A stretch of 64,000 bases of DNA from Lasiosphaeris hirsuta (GCA_030549175.1 JAUKUA010000001.1:5084001-5148000); one strand, 5' to 3'; positions 33,641-46,578 are shown, counted from the stretch's first letter. Translations and numbers: made by a program. The notes: generated by a model not told the origin, from the letters alone.

Positions 33641-36600
33641 GTTGCGATGCTGTGAAACTGCCCAGTGGTGGTGTTTTCGCAGCAGTCGTGATCGTCACAG
33701 GCACTACGACGGTAATCGGTGGAGGAGAGCGGGAGGAGCAGACACGAAAGACAGAAAGGGTGGGCAGCTGGCCCCCCGTCTAATAAGAATGCAATCTCTG
33801 GACGCCGCTGCACTGCTGACAGCCGCAAATAGAGCTGCAGGCTGTTGCGGGTCTGGGCTAGAATCCTGGTTGGGCGAAGCCGGGGGAAGGATGGCGTGGG
33901 AAACGAACAGGTCCGGGGGTGAGCTGGCTGGGGTGGGAGGCTTTGGCTGTTGACCCGGGGGCTGAGCTGGTTGAATGCTAGCAGAGACCGGCTCGGCAAA
34001 GGCCAAAAGGGCAGGCCTGGGAGAGCATCGAGATGGCGGACGGAGCACTGGCAAGAGTCTTATGAGCTTCACACTCTCGCTTCACACAAACCCCATGATT
34101 GCGGCGGGACAAAGGATCATCATGTTCTAAGTGTCAAAGACGTTTGTCGAGTTGCCGCTACGGTCATGGTCCTCCCAATACCGGGAACTTGAAAGCACAG
34201 GCCCGAGATGAAAGAGACGAGAACAGCAATGAGCCCAGCGGCGGCAGCGCCCGAAGTCCACCTTTGAGACAGACGTCGAGCTTTCTTTACGCCTCAGGCG
34301 GCGGTTGAACGCTTGACTGACTTGGCGGTAACTTGGCGGCTTGATTACGACCATGTGCAACTGTCCATGACCTTTGTAGGTAGGTTTTATCCTGAAAGTC
34401 CATACTTTTGACACCCGCGAGCGTATAGCGCAAAATGATTAGACGCTGGGGGCGCTTGAAGGATCCTCGTGGCACGCGTTTTTCGTACATGCGAATGTAT
34501 TTAGGCGAGCACCCAGCCCATTCTCATGTTGGGGCCACGGGACATGTCCTCGCTGGGCAGCGGTTTTTGTCTGGTGGGACAAGGCAGCCGGCCTGTTTTC
34601 TTCCGTCGGGAATTTCTCTTGCTGCAGCTGGCAATGAATGGCAGGCCGCGGAGTCGCGGGACAGGGCTGAAGATGCGGACACTGAACTCGCGGGAGGAAA
34701 GACCAGCCAGACAGAACACGCGTGTCATGTTAGGCGTATGCTGGTCGGCCGCTCCCAGGGTCAGCACGTTCCTCCCGCACGCAGCACAACCCCACCGTAA
34801 TCCCAGTATCCCAGCACTGCGTTTTGATGTGAGATTTTTGGGCGATGAGCAGAAGAAACAAACTGCCAGGAAAAGGTGCGCCAAAGACTCAGGCCCGCAG
34901 GGTTTGGGAAAGGCCGTGCATGATCCTCGTGGGCACTGGCCAGTCACATTATGCCGGTTGGGAGGCCGACGGCCCAAAAGAGTGGGGTTTTATTGAAGCG
35001 GGACGTAGCGCGGCTGTTTCTGGCTGCCTGGAGTGGCCCTGGATCTCACTAGGCTTGCTTGCCAAGATTGCTTTTTACCATGTTCAGTAAGGCCAGTGAA
35101 GCTAAGCCTCAGCCCTGCTGGAAGCTCCTAACGACATAGTTCACGCGGATATCCGCATGATTTCCCCAGTTTTGATAATCCGTCCCCAATCACATATCAA
35201 GTTCCAATTGCTGGAAATTTTCAAGCATCAGCGTTGGCTGGGCCAGTTTTGAATAGTGGGACGTCTAATCGGTTATCGCCCCAACTGTCACTGATTTACA
35301 ATCCCGCTGCCTTGCAGCGCAAGCTCCGAGCTTAAAATCTAGCGTCTCACTACCTACACTAGAAGTAGGTAGGTACCGTGCCTAGTCGCCATCTAATTAC
35401 TCCTGCCGCGAGACCCAGTGATTGGTACCGCTCACGAGTAAACGCCGTTTCTCTACTGCTAAGGCGGCATCCCGCCGTCAGATGGATGGATACTCCCCGT
35501 TGCGGCCGCGCCGACGGGCTCATTCCATTGCCCTTGACGTACCAAGCGCGCCCTTGGGTGGTTTTATTTTCTCCGTCGCGAATCCTTCTCGCATTGCTGC
35601 TACTAACACCGAGCACAGCAACGATCGATCCACATTAAATTTTAACTATACGCAAAACAAGCATTGCTGTGAATCCTGTCGCGAATGAACCAAAACCTCC
35701 TTCCTCAGAATTTCAACTCGTCGCCCTGGATGCGCCGACCAGGCCTCCTATTCAGCCCCCATGCAGGCGGGGTATGTGCATATGGTGCAAGACGCTGCTT
35801 GTCTCGTTGCTCGGTGGCCGAAAATACAGCATTTTCGACTACTCGCAACAAAACGGACCACACACAACCGAGGGAGAGAGGTGGTGTGTTGAGGGCAACC
35901 CTCACCGCACCAGATACACGTGTAAAGGTCTTCTAGCGGGCGGCCGTCGTCGCACTCACTGAGCCAAACATTGGGAAGACCCAGGACCACGAAGCGATCG
36001 GCCCCTCCATCAGAAGAAATCCAGCCAATTGACACGCGGTCCAGAAAACAGAGCCCCTCCAATCTGACCTCACGCAAGCCCCCCGACGTGGACTGGGCTG
36101 TGTGGCCATCGGGAAAGAGCTTCCTTTTTTGGTATGGGATGCGCTCCAGCCCAGCCCCAACAAGCCGTCAACCCTACCATGTATGGAGAAGTGCGTGCTG
36201 TGCTGTGATGATACCTGTACATTGCAACATATCGTGTCAATTGCCAGGCTGCTAGTAGTTGCTGGCATGAAGGTGCATCCTTCAACTGCGCATCTGCGCC
36301 CTCGCTGTCGGACCCTGAATGAATGGGTTTAAAATCACGAGCTCGCATTCAAACAACAAAAATAAGGGTAAGCTGGAAAGTTCCCGCACTAGCATTTACT
36401 CCAACCATGAAGACATGGAGTGTAGCACCCCTAGCCGCCACGAAATTATCCTACGTAAACAAAAGGGGGTGGTGGGATATATTCACCGACGATCGAATGC
36501 GCAATAAATTTCCGTCCGCGTGGTTGAAGTAACGTCCCACAGTAGAAATAGACGCGCATGGTCAACTTCTGGTAAGCTTTTGACCTTTCCCATTTCAGCT

Positions 36601-36801
36601 TCATTCCTCGATTCAATGAAAGCATGCATCAGTAACTCGCAACGCGTCCGTGTATTTCCTACCAACTGTGGCAAAAGCTATATATCCATGCCAACGGGGA
36701 AGAATAATCCAGGGTATATTTCTTTTAGTTATCCCAGGATACACCTCGATTCCCACAAGGCAGTGCTCGATCAAACGCGTACATCTTGCCGCATATCACA
36801 G
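33641..36801. other. Three-kilobase region without a supported gene
   Basis: It starts with the promoter and C/T-rich leader of the cupredoxin gene and ends at the 3' end of ALG6. Several open frames of 60-160 codons overlap on both strands (for example 34501-34977 and 34526-34996), a pattern expected of GC-rich non-coding DNA. A TAGGTAGGTACC-like repeat sits near 35365-35380. I see no RNA gene or transposon. Confidence 0.5.
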
Positions 36802-38648
36802 CTACTGGGTTTTACTCTTGATCCGACTCCCGGTCCATGACTTGGGTAGTATGTCACTCTCTAGAACCAGTCGAGACAGACACCAGAGATAGCACAGAGA
36901 GAACCCAGCGGCGCCGACACCAATATTGAGGACGACCCATAGATCGGGCTTTTCCGGTGGCGGCTTCAGGAAAATCTCGAACACGTGCCAGAGCGCCATC
37001 GCCAGGTAGAAGAATCCATGAACGAAAACCGTGAACCATTGGCTCCAGAGGCTCGACCCCTCTTGGAAATAGGCACTGAATGATGTCGGGGGTAATCCGA
37101 GTAGATATGCCCAGAGAAGTGTGAGAACCGTATATGGCACTCTCAAGTCTACTCGCTGTAGTAGCGGGAACATAGTCCAGCAGCCCAAAATGTTGGCGAA
37201 GCCAACCCACGCGCGCACGCTCTTGGTTAATCCTTGGTTGCCAGCAAGGAGGAGCGTCATGGGCATTAGAGGGAGCAAGACGCTTTTTTCGTGGACCTGA
37301 TAGCTGAACAGGAAGAATCCCCACGCAGTTGTTGCGAAAGCTAGCGGGAGCAGAAGCTTCCTCGGGCGGAAGAATAAAATGAGGTTTGGGGGGATAATTG
37401 ATGCCACAGTGGCTAGCAACGCGCCGCGCTGAAGCAACTCGGTTGGGTATTTCCTGAGCTTGATGACCACATTCAGGGCGCACCAAAAGTTTGCAACTTT
37501 ATCCTCGAAAAGGCCGCGAGCGAAAGGAAAGACACGGTGAACTATCTGAACCATCTGCTCGACGATGGGGTAGTAAAACGCCTCTGTGTCTAGATAGCCC
37601 ACAAGCTGTGGAAACAGCGGTAGGGGTGGGCGAGACCCTCCGAGATCTGGCCGATAGTCAACACCAGCTTTCACGTCGTAGAGGGTGCCGACGATCAGGG
37701 GCAGCACCAATATGACGAAGGAAGCCACCGTGATTACTGCAATCCCAAGCAATCGCGAGATATTGATCCGTGGGAACAGGCAGCCCCCAAGAAGATAAAC
37801 AAAGACAGAGAAGGCATAATACAGTGCCATCTGCTTGAATCCTAGGGCTGCCACAAAAAAAATAGCCGACCAAAGGTTGCGACCGGCGAGCATGCTAGAC
37901 ATGCTAGCGACAACGAAGCCAAGCATGACCGTGTTGTACTGAAAGTGAACATGGTCGATGAGGATGGTCGCAGGTTGCATCAAGATGGCGACAAGAGCCA
38001 CGGATGATGTCCATGTTGCGACACCGCTCAATCTGCTAAAGCGGCGCACAAATATGACGACAGCCGGGATGTAGATCAGGTACTCCGACACCATCACGGT
38101 GGCTCTCATGAATATTTTGAGCGTTGGGTCGTGCGACCCACGGGACGTGTAGAGAGCGAACCATGTCGGATCAATGATAGATCCAATCTTGCCGCAAAGC
38201 CAGCTGTGGTATGCAGTCAGGGGCGGATAGTCGAGTCCCCACCATTGCAAGTCGTGGAAATACCATTGCGAAACCGGCAGCTGTGTTGTGATTTCCATCC
38301 AGTGTCTTTGGGCTTCGTAGTCTCCGAAGATAGGTGGTTTCTGGAACCCTATACCAGGATCAGTGTCCAACTTCGAGGATACCACTCGAGTGCCGTGCTG
38401 GAGGAGAACGACGTACCAGAATAGCCCCAAAGACTGGAAGCCCACCTAAAAAGGCCCACGATCATGAGAATCAGGGGCAGAATCTCCCATTCTGACGCTG
38501 AGCTTCGGGCGGGCCAGAGAAAGGCAGCGAGCGGGAAAGACGGCGTTCTTGACAGTGACTCTTCAACGGCGACAAAGCTGCTCGCTCCATTGCAGACTCG
38601 CTTGGCCTTACGCCTTGGTTTGTGTAGGGCAGGCGAAGGCGCGGCCAT
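36802..38648 (-). CDS. alg6: ALG6 dolichyl-P-Glc:Man9GlcNAc2-PP-dolichol alpha-1,3-glucosyltransferase
   Basis: Adds the first glucose to the lipid-linked oligosaccharide in the ER lumen during N-glycan precursor assembly. Two exons, 38648-38417 and 38348-36802, are joined across a 68-nt intron (donor GTACGT, acceptor GGTATAG). The join produces [23 protein letters not shown], the family's luminal loop. The acidic residue in GDYEAQRHW (Asp87 by my count) sits where the catalytic base of the family lies. QWWGLDYPPLTAYHSW, FQYNTVMLG and SYQVHEKSVLLPL are further ALG6/ALG8 landmarks. The RHWMEIT form points to ALG6 rather than ALG8. About a dozen hydrophobic segments fill the 592-residue chain. 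The start at MAAPSPALHKPRRKAK gives a normal short cytosolic N-terminus. The gene shares a divergent promoter with palC. Confidence 0.93.
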
Positions 38649-39163
38649 TGTCACCTGAATTGACGCAGGAGTCGTAATAACGGCCGCATTGAAGATGCAA
38701 ACCTGGTGCTGGTTGTCGCGAACTTCAAAATCGCGAATGGCGTTTCCCGAAAACCGAGAGCAGCAATCTGGCGTAAGCTTGCCCCGGCAGGAGAGTGGAC
38801 CTGTGGGGACGGGTTTGAAGGTCGTTTGGGGAAGCTCCTCCAAACAGGAAAAGCGAAATGCGGCAGGGGACACCTGCAAGATCTGACAGCTGGAACGGTG
38901 GAAGGTACTTTGCATGGCGGCCCGACGCATAGCTGGCAGAGACTGTGATGTCACTCCTCCCCGCCGTGTAAAACACCACCAGCAACCACAACTACCAGTG
39001 ACCATAGCTGCCTGGCGCCATCACATCACAGCTGAAAGAGGTCCGCTAGACGGCAGACTCAACCGTCACAGTGTCAAAGATCCAGCAGCCGGTCATCTCA
39101 ACTCGATTTAAACACAGATTCATACAAATTCATAGCCCGACTGCGAAGCTTGGCTGATAAGCG
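38649..39163. promoter_or_regulatory. Divergent promoter of ALG6 (minus) and palC (plus)
   Basis: A 515-bp spacer between the two ATGs. No clear conserved element or PacC-type cluster was picked out by eye. Confidence 0.5.
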
Positions 39164-40681
39164 ATGCCGTACCCCTTCGTCCTGCCGACGACCTCATCCT
39201 TCTCCTTCTCATCTAGTTTCGGCTGCGATTCACACCCATCAATACCCCTGAACGCGAGCACTCATCGTGGTGTCGTAAGGGAGACTCTCAAGAAGCACAA
39301 ACGGCTGCCGCCTTCAGCTCAGTCCCCAAGCCTCTCATCTGTTGTCCACAGCCTCAACGGCTATCTCCCCTACCTCTTTGCTGTTGATGCTGGTCTCAGT
39401 CACAGAGAGGTGCGAGGCGATGAGATCAACGTAGTTCTCAAGACCGAACCCGCCATAGAATGGCGCCCAACACTGTCAGATAGTCCAATCCCAGGCAAGG
39501 AGCCCCCACGCGTTAAGATCCAATCCCTAGAGTACGAGGTCTTCTTTGCCCTCTCCGCCCTCGCAAATGCATATACCCTCCAAGCACGCACTGCTCTCCA
39601 CCCACTCTACCTCACCTCCAGCGCCCCAGTTGGCACCCAGCAGCGACAGACCGCCATCGCGGCCGCGACTAAGGCTTTGCTGGAAGCCGCCTCGCTTTAC
39701 GACTACCTGATCACGCGGGCCGAGTCCCTCGTAATCTCGGGCAACCCGCCCCCGCCCTGCGCCGACATCTCCCCAGCCGTCGTCGGCGCACAGCGCTCCC
39801 TCGCTCTCGCCGAGGCTACGCTGCTCGCCGTACTCAAGGACGACCCGTATCCGGCCATCGTCGCGCAGGACCGCAACCAGAATGACACCGAGTGGATGTA
39901 TAAGGCCCCTGATATCCCCAAGGTGCGAGCTCATTTGTTCGCGCGGCTTTGTCTGGCGGCCGGGGAGCATGCCGCCCAAGCCCACTCATTGTGCACCGGG
40001 AGGGTAGCTGGAGGAAAGATGAATGAGGCGTTTGTGCGCTACCTCGAAGACCTGCGGCGCACGAGCCGTGCCAAAGCGTGCCGCTTTTTCGGCATCGATG
40101 CCGAGCTTGGTGGACAGACGGGGACTGCCATCGCGTGGCTTCATGCGGGCCTCCGAGAACTGGGGATCGAGCGAAAGGAGACAACCAAGAAAACCGGAGG
40201 CTTGGGAAGGCTAAAGAAGGAGTGGTCAGAGAAGAGAGAAGATCGGAGAGTCGAAAAGGGGACGGCGGACTGGGGCGGCGATGCCGGTAGGCTTGAAGAG
40301 ACACGCGTTATCGAGATGCTTGAGGCGAAGTGGAACAAGCAGAACGATACTGTAAGTAGACTTCGTTGTTTAACTCGTGAACTGGCCGTGGGATGACTCT
40401 CCTAATGCATGGTGTCTTAGATATTTACACAGATCGTCCCCCCGACGGGGCCGTTGCTGGCCCAGATGCCATCGGGTCGCGAGATCCACAGTGTCAAGCC
40501 GTTCCAACCGCCGATGCTCAGCGTTGCCACGCTGGAGGCTATGCGTGCTCCGCCAGATAGGTCCGATGAATCGGGCAACTATGCAAGTTCTGACGAAGAA
40601 ACTCTGACGGATGGCACGTTGGTCGGGGCATTCCCGGGGACACAGGGAGAGTATAGGACTGGAACTCCGAATTATTTTTGA
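39164..40681 (+). CDS. palC: PalC, pH-response regulator with BRO1 domain
   Basis: Part of the Pal/Rim ambient-pH signalling pathway. PalC uses its BRO1 domain to bind the ESCRT-III subunit Vps32/Snf7 at alkaline-induced cortical sites upstream of PacC processing. Two exons, 39164-40351 and 40421-40681, are joined across a 69-nt intron (GTAAGT, branch CCTAAT, acceptor TCTTAG); the join reads [22 protein letters not shown]. The 482-residue protein begins [15 protein letters not shown], characteristic of the family, and its N-terminal 400 residues are helical, as in a BRO1 domain ([34 protein letters not shown]). The C-terminal 85 residues carry the conserved VPPTG and KPFQPP segments. Length is normal for PalC. 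Confidence 0.94.
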
Positions 40682-41067
40682 TGGCAACGCTGCAAGACTT
40701 CCAAATATCTCTTCAGATATGGACCTACGCCTTCCGTAAAGCCGGTAACTTATTCCTATCTCCGTGTGCTGGTCGTTTCAGACTCGGCCATTTATATCCC
40801 TTCGTTTTGACAATGGAAACAAGGTAGGTTGGTTAGCTTCTCAAAATGAAAACGACCCGACACATCCCCGGGAGGATTTAGCAGCTGTCCGTCGTGAAAG
40901 GAGCATATAAAGACCAAAATGAGCTTTGACAAAAATGGAATGCAATCCCATGCAATTTAGTATTTTCCCAAATACCGTCCTTAATACGCCTGGACAATGA
41001 CAGATGTCCGATGCGCCAACCTGTAAGATAATATACAACCCTCTCCCCTCTCCCCTGGGGCCTAATT
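40682..41067. other. Convergent 3' region of palC and LEO1
   Basis: Shared 3' flank of two converging genes; no gene seen. Confidence 0.5.
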
Positions 41068-42371
41068 TTAGTCCTCATCATCATCGATGACGCGTCGTCG
41101 GCGCCGACTCGAGCTCTCGGCATGAGCCGGGGCATCATCATCGAGATCCGCCTCCGCGTCGGCATCCTCTTCGACACGGTCTGCTGTCTTCTGCCGCTTT
41201 GATCGCGGCGCCTCTTCATCATCGTCGTCATCGTCAAGGATCTCCTCTTCATCCTCATCATCCTCCTCACCCGCGCTCTCCTCATCGCTGTCAACTAGGA
41301 ACCCATCGTCCATGTCGTAGTTGTCGTTCTGGCGCGCGCCACTGGGTAGGTCGTCGTCCGAGTCATACTCGGGACGCCTATGCTTCTTCTTCGAGCCAGG
41401 CGCGCCCCGCTTCCTCCCACCAGGCCCTGCCGCCCGACGTCCACCTTCGAGGTCACCGATGGAAAGGGCGCCACCCTTGTACCGCCCACCGGCACCGTCC
41501 ACGCGGGCTGCAGCCGACTCGCGTTTGCGCTGTAGCTTTGCACGCTCTTTTTCGGCCAGCTCGGCCTGCTTTTTCTGTAATTCGGGATCCTCGGTAGTAA
41601 CAATGATCATGTCTGATCCGCGATCCTTCTTGAGACCAGCGAGTTCCGCCTTGAGCTTCTCGAGCGCATGATCTTGGACCTGCTTGTTTGGCTTGACTGA
41701 ATACTGCTCTGTGAAGTGACCAATAATCAGCAGTGAGTTGGTCGTCAGGTGGGCTGCTGCCGCGTAGTAATGCGCATCCTGGACTTCTTGGTAGGGCCTG
41801 TCCCGAGGTGGCGCAAGGGACTTAGTTTGCATCTCGAAGTGGTCCTCGCCGATGCCTAGCGTAACTGATCCATCGCTCCACCGGTAAATGTTTGCGTTAC
41901 TCTGGATTTGGCCTGTTTCTGGGTTCCGACGGAACAGGACGGACGGCTTGGGGTTTTCGGCTGCGGCATTCTCAAGATCCCATTTGCTCGGCTCCCAAGT
42001 GTCGGCCTTGTACTCAATCGGGTTAAGCTTCAGGAAGTCAGGCACCTTGAGAGAATGAAGCTATTACACGGTCAGTATAAATGCAGCCCGAAGAGGTCAT
42101 ACGAATTGCGGCTTACACTGCCGTCCTTGGACTTAGGAATGCGGTGTCGGTAGAGAGGCACAGCCGAGACGAGCTTCTCGCGAAATTCGGTCGGCTCATC
42201 GTTGTCACTCCTGGCCCCATGGCCTTCATTCTCGTCGTCGTCTCTGTCTGATGCCAGCTCACGGTCGCTGGGTTCGTTAACCTCGGAAAGCGCGTCGACA
42301 ACTTCCTCGTCTCCAAAGAGGTCGTCTACTACTTCCTCGCCAACATCAATGGGGTCTTCGGAATCCGACAT
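41068..42371 (-). CDS. leo1: LEO1 subunit of the Paf1 transcription-elongation complex
   Basis: Part of the Paf1 complex that travels with RNA polymerase II and promotes H2B ubiquitylation and H3 methylation. Two exons, 42371-42117 and 42060-41068, are separated by a 56-nt intron (GTAAGC, acceptor TAATAG). The join reads SKDGS-LHSLKVPDFLKLNP, the start of the Leo1 core. An acidic N-terminus (MSDSEDPIDVGEEVVDDLFG) precedes the Leo1 domain (about residues 65-210, with NANIYRWSDGSVTLGIGEDH and LLIIGHFTEQYSVKP). A helical basic segment and a long Asp/Glu tail ending RRRRRVIDDDED follow. The length, 415 residues, is usual. The gene is divergent from the MOB gene. Confidence 0.94.
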
Positions 42372-42854
42372 TGTGTTTCTGTGCCGCCAGAGATTGTTCT
42401 GTATTATTGTCGGATTTCCTGTAATGGGGTGGAGGTTGGTTGGGATGCGCAACGTGGAGTAGGCTTTGATCTGGCAGTTCTTTAAAACGGAAGTTCGCGA
42501 TTGAAAGATGCGCTGAGAATAAAATTGTGGCGCTGCCTTCGTGTGGCGCGGGTTGATTTTCGATAAACGATAAGCGACAAGGGGCGTGGCACGGTCTTTT
42601 TGGCGGGGATAGTGCCCCTCTCCTCCAAGCGATGGGCCAGGGATTCACAATAGCGGCCTGACATCCACTTCTGACACGAAAAACAATGGAGTAATCAGTT
42701 TCCCACGACCACATTGCTCAAGGGTTGGATCTGCACTGTCACTTCGTCTCTTTGCCCTCCCGAGGAGGGGCGCGCCCTCTGAAGACTTCATTTCTCGGCA
42801 CTTCTCATCTCATCGACCTCGACGAGCCAAACCATCGAAATCTTGACGGTGACC
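42372..42854. promoter_or_regulatory. Divergent promoter of LEO1 (minus) and MOB gene (plus)
   Basis: A 483-bp spacer between the two start codons. The plus-strand half is pyrimidine-rich toward the MOB ATG, as expected for a leader. Confidence 0.5.
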
Positions 42855-44646
42855 ATGTCAAACCTCTTCTCTGGAATGTGAGTGGGACTCCCGATCTATA
42901 TTCGACCTAACCCTTCTCCACACCCAACGAGGTAAAATTACACCCCATGTTTATGCCATTCGCATGGCATATCAGTACGGTACTGGTCCCTTCAGAGCAA
43001 GTGCCGAGGAAGTCGCGATGGGGTGCCGGACACGGAGACGGCGGTGCACAATGGCGGTGCACGGCCTGAATTCAGTTGCACCGCGTCTTCACATTGCAAA
43101 ACCCCGGTTGGCATATCTTTCCAGACAACATACAACACCCACAACTGAGTCTGTGGAGCGTTCATGCATCATATTCCCGCAACTACTCGCACAAGCCGGG
43201 ATCCTGGTCTACTATGGGTTATGCCCAGTTGTTGCTGCCGCTGTGCGCATGAAACCTGATCGAGGGCACAAGTGTGTGGCTACATCAGACCATGTGCGCC
43301 ATTGCGGTTTTCTTTTGATCTTATTATGCTGTTACTTGTCAGGAACGTCTGGTCGGTGTAGTTTCACCTCGGTTGCCCCACAGTACTTGGCTGTCTTGCC
43401 ATTGATGTCTGCTGAGGCTCTATGTCAAGGAAATAGAGCTAACTCCGAGGCTTGCATTATTACAGCGTACTGACTAAATCTCACAGTAACGCTCGTTTCA
43501 GAGGACAGAGAAGCCCAAACTCCCCGGGCCCGAACGAGCAACAGCAACAGCAGCCACCGCCACAGCAACAACAGCAGCAGCAGCAGCAGCAGCAGTATCA
43601 GCAGCAACAGAGCTTCCCCGCCAACCTGCCGGAGGGTAGCCAGTCGTCTACCAGCCTGTCAGTGAAGCTTCCACCACTCCCAAACTCTCCATCTCTCGCC
43701 GAGACCATCGGGATGGACCAGACCAGCGGCTTGATGCCATCTGTCGAGGAGGTCCTAGCCTCTTATCACCTACCGCCGGTGAAGCCTATGTGGCTCAACG
43801 CAAATTATGCGAGGCACATTGTCAAGGGTAACTTTTTGACCTTGAGTGCCAAGCCGAAGACAGTAGAGATGGGAGAATGGATTGCTCATCAGGGTAAGGA
43901 TCTCAACGTAGCGTACCTAGAAGGCATACTAACCTAACTGGGACAGTTGTTGATCACTGGAGAATGTTGATTACCTTTATTCGTCTCGTTCATGACAAAG
44001 AGGAGGATGGTACTTCGATTTGCAACCCTCGAAAATGCCCGAAAATGTCCGCAGGGGTGTGAGTGCACTATTTGCTCTGTACAAACGATCCTGACGCTGA
44101 CCACAACAAAGGAATCACTCGTTTACGTGGTTGAACTCCCGGCTACAGCCAGTCGAGATTGCAGCCTACGAGTACTTGACCCTCGTTCAGCGCTACGTTT
44201 CTGGCAAGATTGACGATCCCGCCATCTTCCCGACCGATGCCTCGGGCGTTTCGTTTTCCGATAACCCAGCGTTCTGCACTCCAGTCCCTGAGTCTGGCCA
44301 GGATTGGGTAGGCAAACGGAGCGGCTTCCCACAGACCTTTATGGAGATTTGCCAGACCATTTTCCGCCAGATGTTCCGCGTCTACTCCCACCTCTACTGG
44401 TCCCATTTTGAGGACATGTTTAGCCTGAACCTTGAGAAGTCGATGAACAGTTGTTTCAGTCACTTTATTCTGACTGCGACTACGCTGAATCTCCTCAAGA
44501 AAGCGGACCTTGAGCCGATGCAGCCCCTGATTGATCTCTGGGCGGCACTCGGAACTTTTCCTCCAGGATCCAAGGCCTTTGAAAATGCTAACCTCCAGGT
44601 GGGGCAGCTTCTTGTTCAGAAGGCTGGCGGTCCGCCCGCGAGTTGA
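42855..44646 (+). CDS. mob2: MOB kinase activator, Mob2/MOB-2A type, with N-terminal polyglutamine
   Basis: MOB proteins bind and activate NDR kinases; in filamentous fungi MOB-2 partners with COT-1 in hyphal tip growth. Four exons: 42855-42877, 43487-43893, 43947-44058 and 44112-44646. The first intron is unusually long (609 nt); the others are 53 nt. Joins read MSNLFSG-I-NARFRGQRSPNS, IAHQ-V-VDHWRMLITFI and KMSAG-V-NHSFTWLNSRL. After the Q-rich segment (43536-43611) the MOB/phocein domain includes the zinc ligands in CNPRKCPKMSAG and the pair HLYWSH and CFSHF. It ends in the typical LEPMQPLIDLW helix. I choose Mob2 over Mob1 on general resemblance. My unverified recollection is that mob-2a lies close to leo1 and palC in Neurospora, which fits this order. 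The predicted length is 358 residues. Confidence 0.85.
43536..43611 (+). repeat. CAG/CAA polyglutamine tract in the MOB gene
   Basis: In-frame CAG/CAA triplets broken by three prolines and a tyrosine. The tract lies just after the first splice acceptor and before the MOB domain. Confidence 0.85.
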
Positions 44647-45029
44647 ACACGATCACACACTCTTCTTCGGTGCGCGTTCGATATTACTCGTCTAGCTTGG
44701 CGACAGCACGTCATAATTGAATAATCGCGGAACGCCTCGGCAATGCTTGGGTTGATGGCCTTCAAGGATAAACACCGGGTTGAAACTGGATGGTTTCTTG
44801 GCTTGCAAGGGCTATATATGAAAGGGGATATTCGCGATCAAGAGGATCCCTCTCCTGTTGGAGTACTTGAGTGGAAGATATACCCTGTGGCTTCCTCATG
44901 AACGAGGATCCGACGGTAAATAGGCACAAACAGCAAGTAAATGGAAAACCTCGTTGCACACCTTTGAGTCCCAAGTAAAAAAAGTGGGCTGAATTCGACA
45001 TTTTATCGTTCAGATAGGTCCCCAATCGT
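44647..45029. other. Convergent 3' region of the MOB and DUF3237 genes
   Basis: Shared 3' flank between converging genes; no gene seen. Confidence 0.5.
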
Positions 45030-45730
45030 CTAAGCGGCAACCTCGCTTATCTTGTACTCGACAGTGACCGGCTTCCCAGGCTCGAGGATAAACCGCCCCG
45101 ACCCGGCGTAGACCTTGTCTTGCAGGGCTGCCAACGCGGGTGATCCAGTTTCGAAAACCACATGAGTAACTAAGGCGATACCTGATGAGTCCTTTGCTCC
45201 TAGTTATATGCTACCATGGGCATAGCGAAGGTGGTAGACTCACAAGCCTCGCCAAACCCCGTCGTCGCCGCATCAGATGTACCAGTTAGCACTTTGCCAG
45301 CAGCTCCTCCCATTGCGATGGTTCCCGTGTAGCTGAACCGCACCAAGGCGCCAGTGAGCTGGTCTTTAGCGGCGCTCTGCACGTCAAGCCGCGAATTCGT
45401 GCCATCTGGGTCCACCTTGATGTTGTCGACGCCGTGGATGAAGACGGCATCCAGCTGGATCGGGTATCCCGGCTCGGAGCGGATGAAGCCCGTGTTTGGG
45501 ATGAAGGCGACGTGCACGAGGTTGCCGCCCCTCGCAGTTGGACCTATGGGGGTTGGGGGGTCGATGACGACCTTGGGGGAAGAGGGTTGGGTTAGTTTGG
45601 TGCTGAGGTGGGTAGGGGCCTCAACCGCCTCGCTCTAGGTATGTATTTATCAAGAGGGGACGCGGGGGAGGGGGGTTGAGCTGCATACATGGGCTGTGAA
45701 GGCCGGGATGAGCTTTGGGAAGTTGGCCAT
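45030..45730 (-). CDS. DUF3237-family protein
   Basis: Three exons, 45730-45689, 45634-45244 and 45181-45030, give 194 residues. Introns are 54 and 62 nt (donors GTATGC and GTGAGT). The joins read IPAFTAH-SEAVEAPTHLST and TTGFGEA-C-IALVTHVVFETG. The pattern GNLVHVAFIPNTGFIRSEPG, then GVDNIKVDPDGTNSRLDVQ, FSYTGTIAMG and VFETGSPALAAL...GSGRFIL fits the small beta-barrel family DUF3237, common in fungi and bacteria and without an assigned reaction. There is no signal peptide or membrane segment. The second acceptor could be placed slightly differently, so the residues around GEACIALVT are least certain. Confidence 0.75.
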
Positions 45731-46565
45731 GGTAGATGGTAGACTTGGGTACTTCAGGTCAAAGACTTTTCCGGGGGGTTGGGCTTGGGGGGAATATTGG
45801 TGACAGAGGAAATATGAGTCCGTGACCAAGGAGGGAAAAGTACGGGGGGTAAGGAGGTATGGTGCGTCGAGGCAAAGCATAGCACTGTCATATATATGAC
45901 CTGATCGACCAGCCAACTCCTCATGGCCGGCATCAATAGACTCGGCATGTAATCCTGAGCATGCAAAAGCCCCTCAGTCCCCACCTGCTACAGCTCAGCG
46001 GTTGGGTACACTGCATTGAATGGCTGCGGAATCGATGAGGGGATGCGAGGTTAGTAGCTCGGGTTAGGCGATCGGGCATTTCACCCGCAGACAACGGCTG
46101 CAATGATGAGTCCATGCTTGCCAATGCCGGTGCATATACATATTCCACAGCAATACGAAGCAATCTTGACTTCCAATGGTGCATGACGACGATGATGGTA
46201 GGAAAGTGATCGACCAGGGGGGTTGAGCTTCAAATCGAATTGAACCAGCAGCTGAATCGAGGAACACAATTCCTTACTGCAGCACACGGGAGAACTGCAA
46301 TGGCGTTATGATACGTTTCAGATTCCGAGTAGGTAGGACAAGGCCAGAAGACGTTCGCAGCGCTCAATCATCACAGTAGGTTGAGAAATTTGCATTGATA
46401 GAAACTCCCTCATGGTTTGGCTAGGTAAAGGGTTCCATCCCGCAGCGCCGTCTTCTCGGTCTTGTAAGAGGTATGCTGGATCCAATTGGATTTTTGGGTG
46501 CTGAAATCTTCAGGGGCAGCTGACAGGGCAGAGCTGTGATATCGAGGACCCCGCATGTGGGATGT

Positions 46566-46578
46566 GGGGGGGGGGGGG
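46566..46578 (+). repeat. G13 homopolymer
   Basis: Thirteen consecutive G in non-coding sequence. Its length is uncertain in most assemblies. Confidence 0.85.

Noticed and set aside
34501..34996. Overlapping open frames of 156-158 codons on both strands
   Set aside because: Mirror-image open frames without domains in GC-rich sequence; neither can be preferred.
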